48,513 nt of DNA from Symbiodinium natans (Eukaryota > Sar > Dinophyceae > Suessiales > Symbiodiniaceae): assembly GCA_905221605.1 (NCBI GenBank), contig CAJNDS010000954.1, forward strand, positions 1-48,513. Reading direction: 5' to 3'. Of this stretch, positions 30,501 through 39,660 are shown one piece after another. The notes below the pieces were generated by a model that worked only from the letters and a program-made list of their open reading frames with translations, was not told the origin of the DNA and ran no database searches. How positions within the stretch are numbered: position 1 is the stretch's first letter; each line of letters starts with the position of its first letter. A program made the translations under genes and the position numbers.

Positions 30501-30756
30501 AGCCATGGCTGCTTTTGGTCGTGTGAGGTGGCAAATGGACCTTCAACCCGTCGTGAGCAAGCACGATCTGGAAGCAGCTGCCGGGGCGGTGCAGAACCGG
30601 GACAACGCACACTGGGTGGCATATCGATATTTCCATGAGAAGATCTTCAGGTTGGACTCCCTTGCTCGTACCCGCAGAGCAGAGCAGATACCGGAAGCCG
30701 TCTTCTTGGCGGAGCTCGCTCGACATCCCGCGACCTACTGCATCCGAGAGGTCTAG
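24535..30756 (+). CDS. Helitron Rep-helicase-Josephin protein, unit 2 copy
   Basis: 2073 codons with the same start context (GCCATGG), length and domains as the copy at 3851-10072. The HUH pair, two Tyr, Walker A/B, GDLYQLPP, YVALSR and the Josephin Gln/Cys/His/Asp are all retained. I counted seven amino-acid differences: Thr to Lys in the AKATQQP stretch, Arg to Thr in EGREP, Val to Ile in QAVQATM, Val to Gly in PKAVNLY, Leu to Ile in FPLVLAK, Phe to Leu in KAKFVFM and Thr to Ala in DQDTPAG. None falls on a catalytic residue. The upstream neighbour is broken here, but this gene is intact, so its integrity does not depend on that gene. Confidence 0.93.
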   Translation: MAPCHRCGFGTRSGRGQGWCSNPQCRQAEKEECLAQKSAEKIVWQQQRAAQGAGSRGPLREENSRKAERRQLHEERARAKAEEEAGGRGPLREEDSKEAERRQLREARARAKAEEEAGGRGPLREEDSKEAERRQLHEARARAKAEEEAGGRGPLREEDGKREERRQLREARARAKAEEEAGGRGPLREEDSKEAERRQLREARERAKAEEEAGGRGPLREEDGKREERRQLREARARAKSEEEAGGRGPLREEDSKEAERRQLREARERAKAEEGVGGRGPRPIASEIQQQGYPFPDEDTLTQEQAQAHYLAFARSWSRFGLSRVCQKCQTLTPGRHCRTAKGSGQLLCRNCRENRTKVVLPIPAPIPEALQSLQPIEQHLLAMARISQVLLDKLPSGGPSAQWGRMYAVLMQDPFICDVLEGATLEEDGTVLVEGVDGMTASPARLEHLHAALQALKELHCLYQRSPAVDRALARMAAILANKTSAAAAVPTDPLAGTEANQEIEMTYLVPKQFQAPKADVQDLRKVRGSADLSDGMDAKFFPHLFPTGTGGWKNDNGSFSQYARKRLLSLDSRFEASTAYIMWLLEMQTKKRLSGNINVRIGNQRVPYGSSDYENGSRQVYAALRDMPGTQPYLYAKKGVALNMYEQLGAPNFFMTLSCHARQPALLLAAISARLLRLHPDRPQAELEQHAAEILFRYQNDKNFTWDGLSPNQLCNQQPAVVARQFMHQVSQLMWWLSSTRGPKVHLHEDADPQDGVEENDCEDVEDDAQAPATDFAGLHRRMRKERPPFKVLDYIIRIEWQKRGYPHAHILLWIEEWAKAKQQPDKMAPDGEDSEQAAETPVPDWSDEEAMENFIPKCAEDLSDKYICTKSPNTWRQSHRVPPRDREVNAKLSAEVVHNHTPYCGMYSEGACRFGFPHDAEPRTRRRTSQEQYANSRWKSSLATRRVKGDSMMGQYNIRILRRWRASMDLQVICELTSASRYILGYTFKSEEDREAQRRMENILAILTSQSAGAGLDNQKIYKAAHAALQGRTTSTFEACHLLLGFPIIEFSRDNVWVQVGPPDTWTVWVPKHEEQVALQQPTDYRNKKMRQGGNLPVAHHWYREMQTTFGEHETTLPVEGTEPVSCRFSEVTFLDFCAAFKYIGVQEPQPRRRPAIVGYQNFNPDEEAEAFYYSKLLLHLVWKEPGDWLLEQDAGSHAAAFQRIARDVRGHPDFLRSRCFPQLDGTVDAARKLQAIQATMYMKAKMHPANLRDGWANSKVAEENYKDSLQILEALKERYGGDIDFLAPDSVPTGAALNAFAPVEEGEESFEMLTVENPCPETTRQCQAMEHIVQSVLRQPNTKDTQNTQRLHMLLHGPGGSGKSVVVRAAAHVLRQSKKGCIIAAPTGVAAFNINGVTLHQCCLLPVVNQSHGKACDMPLPDRQKLATLRDIWSKVSVLFVDEMSFIPSWMLERLDQHLRLARDLQTLPFGGLHVIFAGDLYQLPPPSGLPAFASRLWLLFQLCELEGNQRAARDPAWAALLARVRVGQQTDADIEVLRNMVIKKGSKKRPAPKAGNLYATRQAVAESNRRYKEEHVLNTGEQLHDCPAVDTNVKTGVPLSPDAVWAEPENTGGLVGLLQVAIGLRVMLRYNIDVRDGLVNGACGTVEHIDTEKAGGEVERIWVSFEKNAGATWRAEHETSCVAISRRSATYLDRDGSKASRHQFPIVLAKAISIHKSQAATCKDGAHTRLDHTIFAEGQAYVALSRCPEQALCSLELFNPKALRFNANAEWALTKLKAQQADRDGPDLWKALFKPEQNKEFYERRLAEMGTPDWNRLKPDHGERIERPWCCALCGTEAPNTKAAIKAHKRKCPAKPPAKTNAKSKAKAKAKCKAKLVFMGLGKRAAESSCAAGSLAKMQRTGSRPDQDAPAGLYFEAQEQALCGMHALNMALGAAFFTEADMDNAVQVVLEEGGVERGEAAEDHAAPGGFYSSEVLAQVLQTKAMAAFGRVRWQMDLQPVVSKHDLEAAAGAVQNRDNAHWVAYRYFHEKIFRLDSLARTRRAEQIPEAVFLAELARHPATYCIREV
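24694..25365 (+). repeat. In-frame 96-bp repeat (7 copies), unit 2
   Basis: Same seven units and subtype order as at 4010-4681. No copy-number change between macrosatellite units. Confidence 0.95.
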
Positions 30757-31648
30757 CCGCGGCTGCCATCTCCTAACATTGTTGTGATGCCGCGAGGACA
30801 CCTCTGGTGCTCCACGCCAACGTTTCACCCCCCCACAGACCAGCGTTCTCACGCGAGATCGCACAAGGCAAGGCAGAAACCAAGGCGCCAGCTCATGCTC
30901 ATGTGATGGATGGACGTGTGGCAAGACTGGCGCCCCAGCAAACCTGAGCAACAACTGCGCCGCTCTTCTCTGCGGGCTCAAGATTAGAGTTACCCCAAAC
31001 AAAAGACATGGTTTTCTTTCAGAAACCTATCCAAAAAGCGAGACGAGGTGTCGAAACAATCAAATCAATATCACCATGACAAGACGAAAGACAAGCATTA
31101 CAAGCATTGGCTGTCAAGAACCAACATGCTCAACTTCTCCTGGCCCAGAACTGCAGACATGGACAGAAGACCACCAGACCTTCAAGCATCAGGTCCGTCT
31201 CTTCCACGGAGTTCAGAAAGGTTTTAATGAATTGTTATATCAAATGTTGTCGAAGAGACACCTCCAGCAACAAATCAAATTCTTTTCCTCCCCGAGAAGG
31301 CTCAAGAGATCGTGGGACCGAAAATATTGCCCTTTCCACCCCAAATAGTCCGGAAACAATATCCGATTTCATAGAACTGAAATCCGAATTTGCAAAAACA
31401 ATACCAATATTAATTGAAATTCCTCTATATTCTCTGAAATTTCGAGGGGGTGAAATGAACAATTATCATTCTAAAGAATTGCAATCCAAAAAATTATTCA
31501 AATTACAAGATATGTAATTCAAATATTCGTGGAACCATATCAATTGTAATAATATATCGAAACTTCGAGGCTAACACCCACAGACAAGGGTCAACAAAGA
31601 TTCGGGACATCAGGAGAATTATAATGAATACACTCAAAAAGAACTCCC
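30757..31648 (+). other. Helitron 3' flank, unit 2; no gene seen
   Basis: Counterpart of 10073-10964 with a few substitutions, for example AACAATGTT changed to AACATTGTT just after the stop. AT-rich from about 31325. No supported gene or RNA. Confidence 0.5.
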
Positions 31649-32011
31649 AGATCTTCAAGATTTTAATTCTGGAGGTTTTGATCAATTATCCAGAAGTCCC
31701 CAGATCTTCCAAATTTGAATTCTAAAGATTTTTGGAGGATTTATTCAGATATCCAGTATTTATCAAATCCTTCAAAATTTGAATTCCGAAAATTCCAGAG
31801 GTTTTGAATCGATATCCAAAGATCCCCAGGCCTTCTAAATTTGAATTCTGGAGGACTGCAGGAGATTTTGATCAATTATCCAGAAATCCCCAGATCTTCC
31901 AAATTTGAAATCTAGAGTTTTGGGATCCATATCCAAAGATTCCCAGGCTTTCAAAATTTTAATTCTTGAGGTTTTGGGCCGATACAGACCTTCAAAATTT
32001 GAATTCTGGCG
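31649..32011 (+). repeat. AT-rich degenerate repeat, unit 2
   Basis: Counterpart of 10965-11327, with the same imperfect AAATTTGAATTCTGGAGG-type units. Confidence 0.75.
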
Positions 32012-32012
32012 C

Positions 32013-32174
32013 AAGCCCCCCCACCCCAGCCCCCCATCCCCCCCAGCCCCCCCAAGCCCAACCAACAAAAATGTAAAACATTGAAAGGCAAAAAACAAAA
32101 CCCGGCAAAACCCCCCAAAACCCCCCAAAACCCAACAAAACCCCCCAAAACCCGACAAAACCCCCCAAAACTCC
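32013..32174 (+). repeat. C-rich tract, unit 2 (first)
   Basis: Counterpart of 11329-11490. AAAACCCCCC decamers alternate with CCCGAC or CCCAAC variants. G-quadruplex potential on the minus strand. Confidence 0.8.
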
Positions 32175-32187
32175 GGACACAAACCCT

Positions 32188-32391
32188 ATACAATTTCTAT
32201 AAACCCTAAACCCTAAACCCTAAACCCTAAACCCTAAACCCTAAACCCTAAACCCTAAACCCTAAACCCTAAAACCCTAAACCCTAAACCCTAAAACCCT
32301 AAACCCTAAAACCCTAAAACCCTAAACCCTAAACCCTAAACCCTAAACCCTAAACCCTAAACCCTCAAGGCCAGGATAAATAGAAATTGTA
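32188..32391. repeat. Inverted repeat enclosing telomere tract 2a
   Basis: ATACAATTTCTAT (32188-32200) and ATAGAAATTGTA (32380-32391) pair over 12 bp. The thirteenth base has changed relative to unit 1 (GTAAG in place of GTATG). Confidence 0.78.
32201..32365 (+). repeat. Interstitial telomeric repeat 2a, with octamer variants
   Basis: 165 bp, equal to 19 AAACCCT heptamers plus four AAAACCCT octamers clustered in the middle. The tract of unit 1 has no octamers. Confidence 0.96.
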
Positions 32392-32489
32392 AGTGTTTCA
32401 TTACGAGCAGCTCGTGCAATAATCCTTCATCCTTCACAGCGCGAAAATATTAGCCAAACCCTTCAGCCAGCCCCCTCTCAGCCCACTTG

Positions 32490-32655
32490 CCCCTCCAGCC
32501 CCTCCAGCCCCTCCAGCCCCTCCAGCCCCTCCAGCCCCTCCAGCCCCTCCAGCGGCTCCAGCCCCTCCAGCCCCTCCAGCCCCTCCAGCCAATCCAGCCA
32601 ATCCAGCTCCAGCCCCTCCAGCCCCTACAGCCCCGCCAGCCCCTCCAGCCCCTCC
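32490..32655 (+). repeat. 9-bp minisatellite (CCCCTCCAG)n, unit 2 only
   Basis: About 18 copies of CCCCTCCAG with a few variants (CGGCTCCAG, CCAATCCAG, CCCTACAG). It encodes Pro/Leu/Gln on one strand and Gly/Ala or Gly/Trp/Arg on the other; these frames are not genes. It lies between the two telomere modules of unit 2. Confidence 0.93.
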
Positions 32656-32696
32656 CCCAGCCCCAGCCCCACAACCCCAAGGACAAAAGCAAAAAA

Positions 32697-32755
32697 CAAA
32701 ACCCGGCAAAAACCCCCAAAACCCCCCAAAACCCCCCAAAACCCCCCAAAACTCC
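32697..32755 (+). repeat. C-rich tract, unit 2 (second)
   Basis: A shorter version of the AAAACCCCCC decamer tract that precedes the second telomere array. It is followed by the same CTCCGGACACAAACCCTAT segment as in the other modules. Confidence 0.8.
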
Positions 32756-32768
32756 GGACACAAACCCT

Positions 32769-32941
32769 ATACAATTTCTATAAACCCTAAACCCTAAACC
32801 CTAAACCCTAAACCCTAAAACCTAAACCCTAAACCCTAAACCCTAAACCCTAAACCCTAAACCCTAAACCCTAAACCCTAAACCCTAAACCCTAAACCCT
32901 AAACCCTAAACCATCAAGACCAGGATAAATAGAAATTGTAT
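32769..32941. repeat. 13-bp inverted repeat enclosing telomere tract 2b
   Basis: ATACAATTTCTAT (32769-32781) and ATAGAAATTGTAT (32929-32941) are exact reverse complements, as in unit 1. Confidence 0.8.
32782..32914 (+). repeat. Interstitial telomeric repeat 2b
   Basis: 133 bp, equal to 19 heptamers of AAACCCT, with one AAAACCT variant near 32817 and a last unit altered to AAACCAT. Same orientation as the other telomeric tracts. Confidence 0.95.
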
Positions 32942-33050
32942 GTGTTTCATTACGAATAGCTCGATTCCTGCAGGCAAAGAGGTTTAAGTAAATTGAACAT
33001 ATTGGCACAGTTGACCCCTGCAAACCCTTATCCTGGCTCACTAGTTACCT

Positions 33051-36028
33051 CAACTAGGGAGGAGAAGGCCAAGCTCCTTGATTGCATTCACACAAGCCCC
33101 GATCCCTGACCCAAATTCAGGAGGCTAACGCAAGGCTCGTATTCACACAGGCTTTGATCACATCCCGACCTGGAATGCAAGGCTCCCGACCCAGTTGTGG
33201 GGGGGGGGGGGAACGCAAAGGCTCCTTCAGTTACATAAGCCCTGCTCACACACCGACCCAAGTAGGGAGGTGAATACAAAGGCTCCTTGGCAGCATTCAC
33301 ACAGGCTCTGATCACATCCCGACCCAATTAGGGAGGGGAACGCAAAGGCTCCATGGCTGCATTTACACAGGCCCTCATCACATCCCGACCCAATTAGGGA
33401 GGGGAATGCAAGGCTCCTTGGCTGCATTTACACAGGCCCTGATCACATACCGACCCAATTAGGGAGGTGAATACAAAGGCTCCTGGGCTGCATTTACACA
33501 GACCCTGATCACATCCTGACCCAATTCGGGAGGTGAACACTGCATTTACACAGGCCCTGATCACATCCTGACCCAAAGTAGGGAGAGAAACAAAAGGCTC
33601 CTTGGCTGCATTTACACAGGCCCTGATCACATCCCGACCCAATTAGGGAGGTGACTACAAAGGCTCCTTGGCAGCATTAACACAGGCCCTGATCACATCC
33701 CGACCCAATTAGGGAGGGGAATGCAAGGCTCCTTGGCTGCATTGACACAGGCCCTGATCACATCCCGACCCAATTAGGGAGAATCACAAGGCTCCTTGGC
33801 TGCATTTACACAGGTCTTGATCACATCCCGACCCAATTAGGGAGGCGACTACAAAGGCTCCTTGGCAGCATTCACAGAGGCCCTGATCACATCCCGACCC
33901 AATTAGGGAGGGGAATGCAAGGCTCCTTGGCTGCATTGACACAGGCCCTGATCACATCCCGACCCAATTAGGGAGAATCACACGGCTCCTTGGCTGCATT
34001 TACACAGGTCTTGATCACATCCCGACCCAATTAGGGAGGTGAATACAAAGGCTCCTTGGCTGCATTTACACAGGCCCTGGTAACATCCCGACTCAATTAG
34101 GGAGGGGAATGCAAGGCTCCTTGGCTGCGTTTAGACAGGCCCTGATCACATCCCGACCCAATTAGGGAGATGAACACAAGCCTCCTTGGCAGCATTTTCA
34201 CAGGCCCTGATCACATCCCGACCCAATTAGGGAGAATCACAAGGCTCCTTGGCGGCATTTACACAGGTCTTGATCACATCCCGACCCAATTAGGGAGGTG
34301 AATACAAAGGCTCCTTGGCTGCATTTACACAGGCCCTGATCACATCCCGACCCAATTCGGGAGGGGAATGCAAGGCTCCTTGGCTGCATTTACACAGGCT
34401 GACCCAATTAGGGAGAGAAACACAAGGCTCCTTGGCTGCATTTACACAGCCCTTGATCAAAACCCCGACCCAATTAGGGAGGTAAATACAAAGGCTCCTT
34501 GGCAGCATTCACACAGGCCCTGATCACATCCCGACCCAATTAGGGAGGGGAATGCAAGGCTCCTTGGCTGCATTTACACAGGCCCTGATCACATCCCGAC
34601 CCAATTAGGGAGGGGAATGCAAGGCTCCTTGGCTGCATTTACACAGGCCCTGATCACATCCCGACCCAATTAGGGAGGGGAATGCCAAGGCTCCTTGGCT
34701 GCATTTACACAAACCCTGATCACATCCTGACCCATTTAGGGAGGGCAATGCAAGGCTCCCTGGCTGCATTTACACAGGCCCTGGGAGGGGAATGCAAGGC
34801 TCCTTGGCTGCATTTACACAGGCCCTGATCACATCCCGACCCAATTAGGGAGAATCACAAAGCTCCTTGGCTGCATTTCGCACAGGTCTTGATCACATCC
34901 CGACCCAATTAGGGAGGTGAATACAAAGGCTCCTTGGCTGCAGTTACACAGGCCCTGATCACATCCCGACCCCATTCGGGAGGGGAACGCAAGGCTCCTT
35001 GGCTGCATTTACACAGGCCCTGATCACATCCTGATCCAATTAGGGAGAGAAACACAAGGCTCCTTGGCTGCATTTACACAGCCCTTGATCACATCCCGAC
35101 CCAATTAGGAAGGTAAATACAAAGGCTCCTTGGCTGCATTTTACACAGGCCCTGGTCACATCCCGACCCAATTAGGGAGGGGAAGGCAAGGCTCCTTGGC
35201 TGCATTTACACAGGCCCTGATCACATCCCGACCCAATTAGGGAGGGGAATGCAAGCCTCCTTGGCTGCATTTACACAGGCCCTGATCACATCCCGACCCA
35301 ATTAGGGAGAATCACAAGGCTCCTTGGCTGCATTTACACAGGTCTTGATCACATCCCGACCCAATTAGGGCGGTGAATACAAAGGCTCCTTGGCTGCATT
35401 TACACAGGCCCTGGTCACATCCCGACTCAATTAGGGAGGGGAATGCAAGGCTCCTTGGCTGCGTTTAGACAGGCCCTGATCACATCCCGACCCAATTAGG
35501 GAGATTAACACAAGCCTCCTTGGCAGCATTTTCACAGGCCTTGATCACATCCCGACCCAATTAGGGAAGGGAATGCAATGCTTCTTGGCTGCATTCACAC
35601 AGGCCCTGATCACATCCGGACCCAATTCGGGAAGGGAATGCAAGGCTCCTTGGCTGCAGTCACACCACATCCGGACCCAAATTAGGGAAGGGAATGCAAG
35701 GCTCCTTGGCTGCATTTACACAGGCTTTCGTGACACAATTAGGGAGGGGAATGATAGGCTCCGTGGCAATTAAGGAGGGGAATGCAAAGCTCCTTGGCTG
35801 CGTCTACACAGCCCTGATCACATTCCGACCCATTTCGGCATCCCGACCCAATTAAGGAGGGAAACGCAAGGCTCCTTGGCTGCATTTACACAGGCCCTGA
35901 TCACATCCCGACCCAATTAGGGAGGGGAACGCAAGGCTCCTCGCTGCATTTACACAGGCCCTGATCACATCCCGACCCAATGAGGGGAATGCAAGAATTT
36001 ACACAGGCCCGGATCACACCCCGACCCA
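33051..36028 (+). repeat. Minisatellite A array, unit 2
   Basis: Counterpart of 11821-14796, including the 13-G run (33199-33211). It is 2 bp longer overall. Scattered point changes, for example ATACCGACCC near 33448. Confidence 0.95.
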
Positions 36029-36647
36029 CATTTTGTGAAGGTGAACTACCTGGACAGGCGTTCCAAGAGCTGGTAATCCTTATCCTGGTGCATTTATGAA
36101 GGAGAACTACCTGGCAAGGCTTTCCGCGAGCTGGAAATCCTTATCCTGGTGCATTTTACGAAGGAGAACTACCTGGAAAGGCCTTCCGCGAGCTGGAAAT
36201 CCTTATCCTGGTGCAGTTTATGAAGGAGAACTACCTGGAAAAGAGCTGGAAATCCTTATCCTGGTGCATTTTATGAAGGAGAACTACCTGGAAAGGCCTT
36301 CTGCAAGCTGGAAATCCTTATCCTGGTGCATTTTATGAAGGAGAACTGCTTGGAAAGGCTTCCGCGAGCTGGAAATCCATATCCTGGTGCATTTTATGAA
36401 GGAGAACTACCTGGAAAGGCCTTCCACGAGCTCCTTATCCTGGTGCATTTTATGAAGGAGAACTACCTGGAAAGCCTCCAAGAGCTGGAAATCCTTATCC
36501 TGGTGCATTTTAGGAAGGAGAACTACGTGGAAAGGCTGTCCAAGAGCTGGAAATCCTTATCCTGGTGCATTTTATGAAGGAGAACTACCTGGAAAGGCCT
36601 TCCAAGAGCTGGCAATCCTTATCCTGGTGCATTTTATGAAGGAGAAC
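36029..36647 (+). repeat. Minisatellite B block inside A, unit 2
   Basis: Counterpart of 14797-15415 with the same shortened units and junctions. Confidence 0.92.
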
Positions 36648-37924
36648 ACACAGGCTTTGATCACAGCCGGACCCAAATAGGGAGGGGAATGCAAGGCTGC
36701 ATTCACACAGGCCCTGATCACATCCGGACCCAATTAGGGAGGGGAACGCAAGGCTCCTTGGCTGCATACACACAGACTTTGATCACATCCGGACCCAATT
36801 AGGGAGGGGAATGCAAGGCTCCTTGGCTGCATTCACACAGGCCCTGATCACATCCTGACCCAATTAGGGAGGGGAATGCAAGGCTCCTTCGCTGCAGTTA
36901 CACAGGCCCTGATCACATCCCGACCCAATTAGGGAGAGAAACACAAGGCTCCTTGGCTGCATTTACACAGGTCCTGATCACATCCCGACCCAATTAGGGA
37001 GGTGAATACAAAGGCTCCTTGGCTGCATTTACACAGGCCCTGGTCACATCCCGACTCAATTAGGGAAGGGAATGCAAGGCTCCTTGGCTGCGTTTAGACA
37101 GGCCCTGATCACATCCCGACCCAATTAGGGAGATGAACACAAGCCTCCTTGGCAGCATTTTCACAAGCCTTGATCACATCCCGACCCAATTAGGGAAGGG
37201 AATGCAATGCTTCTTGGCTGCATTCACACAGGCCCTGATCACATCCGGACCCAATTCGGGAAGGGAATGCAAGGCTCCTTGGCTGCAGTCACACCACATC
37301 CGGACCTTGGCTGCATTTACACAGCCCTTGATCAATTAGGGAGGTAAATACAAAGGCTCCTTGGCAGCATTCACACAGGCCCTGATCACATCCCTACCCA
37401 ATTAGGGAGGGGAATGCAAGGCTCCTTGGCTGCATTTACACAGGCCCTGATCACATCCCGACCCAATTAGGGAGGGGAATGCCAAGGCTCCTTGTCTGCA
37501 TGCAAACAGGCCCTGGTCACATCCCGACCCAATTAGGGAGGGGAATGCAAGGCTCCTTGGCTGCATTTACACAAACCCTGATCACATCCTGACCCATTTA
37601 GGGAGGGCAATGCAAGGCTCCCTGGCTGCATTTACACAGGACCTGGGAGGGGAATGCAAGGCTCCTTGGCTGCATTTACACAGGCCCTGATCACATCCCG
37701 ACCCAATTAGGGAGAATCACAAGGCTCCTTGGCTGCATTTTCACAGGTCTTGATCACATCCCGACCCAATTAGGGAGGTGAATACAAAGGCTCCTTGGCT
37801 GCAGTTACACAGGCCCTGATCACATCCCGACCCAATTCGGGAGGGGAACGCAAGGCTCCTTGGCTGCATTTACACAGGCCCTGATCACATCCTGACCCAA
37901 TTAGGGAGAGAAACACAAGGCTCC
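36648..37924 (+). repeat. Minisatellite A array, second block, unit 2
   Basis: Counterpart of 15416-16693, ending at the same point (AAGGCTCC) where the coding relic begins. Confidence 0.93.
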
Positions 37925-38571
37925 AGGAAGATGACACTGTCCTGGTGGAAGGAGTGCAGGGCAAGACCGCTTCCCCAGCTCGTCTAGACTGCTTGCACAA
38001 AGCCTTGCAAGAGCTGAAAGCGCAGCACCGCCTCTACCAGGCAAACCCAGCAGTGGAGGGAGCCTTAACAAGAATGGAAATCATCCTCGCTGGAAAAGTG
38101 CAGCCGTGTACAAGCGCAGCGGCAAAGACAGACCGCGAAACCTCCCAAGGGCGCCAAACGGGGGAGTCCGGTGGCTCACACTCCTCGGCCTTGGGGGGCG
38201 AAGCGCATCACTCGGAAAACGCAGCGGCCTCTGTCGAAACAATGGAAGAGAAGGAAGACAGGCTAGAGATGACGTACCTGATCCCCAAAGAGCTGAAAGC
38301 CCCCAGAGCGGACACTGTGGAGCTGCAGAAAATCCGAAGCACTTCGGAGCTCACGGACGACATGGACGTGAAGTTCTTCCCACACCTGTTTTCCACGGGC
38401 ACAGGCGGATGGCAGAATGGATATGGAAGCTTCTCCCAATACGCTCGCAAGCTCTCGGGCAACATCAACGTGAGGATCGGCAACCAGCAGGCTCCAGGCG
38501 GGAAGACCAAGTACCAAGCGGGCAAAGGTCAGGTGTTTACAGCCCTGAGGGACATCCCAAAAAGCACCTGA
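37925..38571 (+). pseudogene. Relic of second Helitron Rep gene, unit 2
   Basis: Counterpart of 16694-17340, open over the same 208 codons (from 37945), with the same 27-residue deletion between YARK and LSGN. I noticed a handful of amino-acid changes, for example Gly to Asp in the first EDG, Thr to Lys in AAATTD, Ala to Ser in SAALGKR (other frame) and Glu to Ala near the end. The relic therefore predates duplication of the macrosatellite unit. No HUH or helicase motif is present. Confidence 0.87.
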
Positions 38572-38614
38572 GATTGCTTATCACTGAGCATTCTTTAGAG
38601 AAGAGAGCGCAGCG

Positions 38615-39352
38615 CAAGGCTCCTTGGCTGCATTTACCGGCCCTGATCACATCCCGACCGAACTAGGCAGGGGAACACAAGGCTCTTTGCCTGCATTTAC
38701 AGGCCCTGATCACATCCCGACCCAATTAGGGAGGGGAATGCAAGGCTCCTTGGCTGCATCTGCACAGGTCCTGCTCACACCCTGAAGGGAACACAAGGCT
38801 CCTTGGCTTCATACACAGGCCCTGATCACATCCCTACCCAATTAGGGAGGCCAAGGCTCCTTGGCTGCGTTCACGCAGGCCCTGATCACATCCGACCCAG
38901 TCAGGGAGGGAATGCAAGGCTCCTTGGCTGCATTTACACAGGCCCTGATCACATCCTGACCCAGTTAGGGAAGGGAACGCAAAGGCTCCTTGGGAGCAGT
39001 TACAAAGGCCCTGATCACATCCCGACCCAATTAAAGGCAAATACAAGGCTCTTTGGCTGCATTCACACAGGCCCTGATCACATCCCGACACAATTAAGGA
39101 GGCAAATACCTTGACTGCATTCACACAGGCCCTGATCACATCCTGACCAAGGCTCCTTGGCTGCATTTACCGGCCCTGATCACATCCCGACCCAACTAGG
39201 GAGGGGAACGCAAGGCTCTGTGCCTGCATTTACAGGCCCTGATCACATCCCGACCCAACTAGAGAGGGGAATGCAGGGCTACCTTGGTTGCGCGGCCCTG
39301 ATCACATCCCGACCCAATTAGGGAAGGGAACACGCTGCATTCTGATCACATC
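38615..39352 (+). repeat. Minisatellite A array, third block, unit 2
   Basis: Counterpart of 17384-18121 with a few substitutions. Confidence 0.9.
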
Positions 39353-39660
39353 TACATGGAAAGGCCTTGAAAAAAAAGCTGGAAATCCTTATCCTGTCTT
39401 CAAATAGCTGGAAATCCTGGTGCTTTTTTTGCGAAGGAGAACTACCTGGAAATGCCTTCAAAGAGCTGGAAATCCTTATCCTGGTGCATTTTATGAAGGA
39501 GAATTATTTGGAAAGGCCTTCAAAGAGCTGGAAATCCTTATCCTGGTGCATTTCATGAAGGAGAACTACCTGGAAAGGCCTTCTTGGTGCATTTCACGAG
39601 GGAGAACTACCTGGAAAGGCCTCTTATCCTGGTGCAATTTATGAAGGAAAACTGCCAGGA
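39353..39660 (+). repeat. Minisatellite B block before C, unit 2
   Basis: Counterpart of 18122-18429. Confidence 0.88.

Noticed and set aside
32434-32783. Collagen-like (Gly-Ala) minus-strand frame and Pro-Leu-Gln plus-strand frame
   Set aside because: Translations of the CCCCTCCAG array, absent from unit 1.
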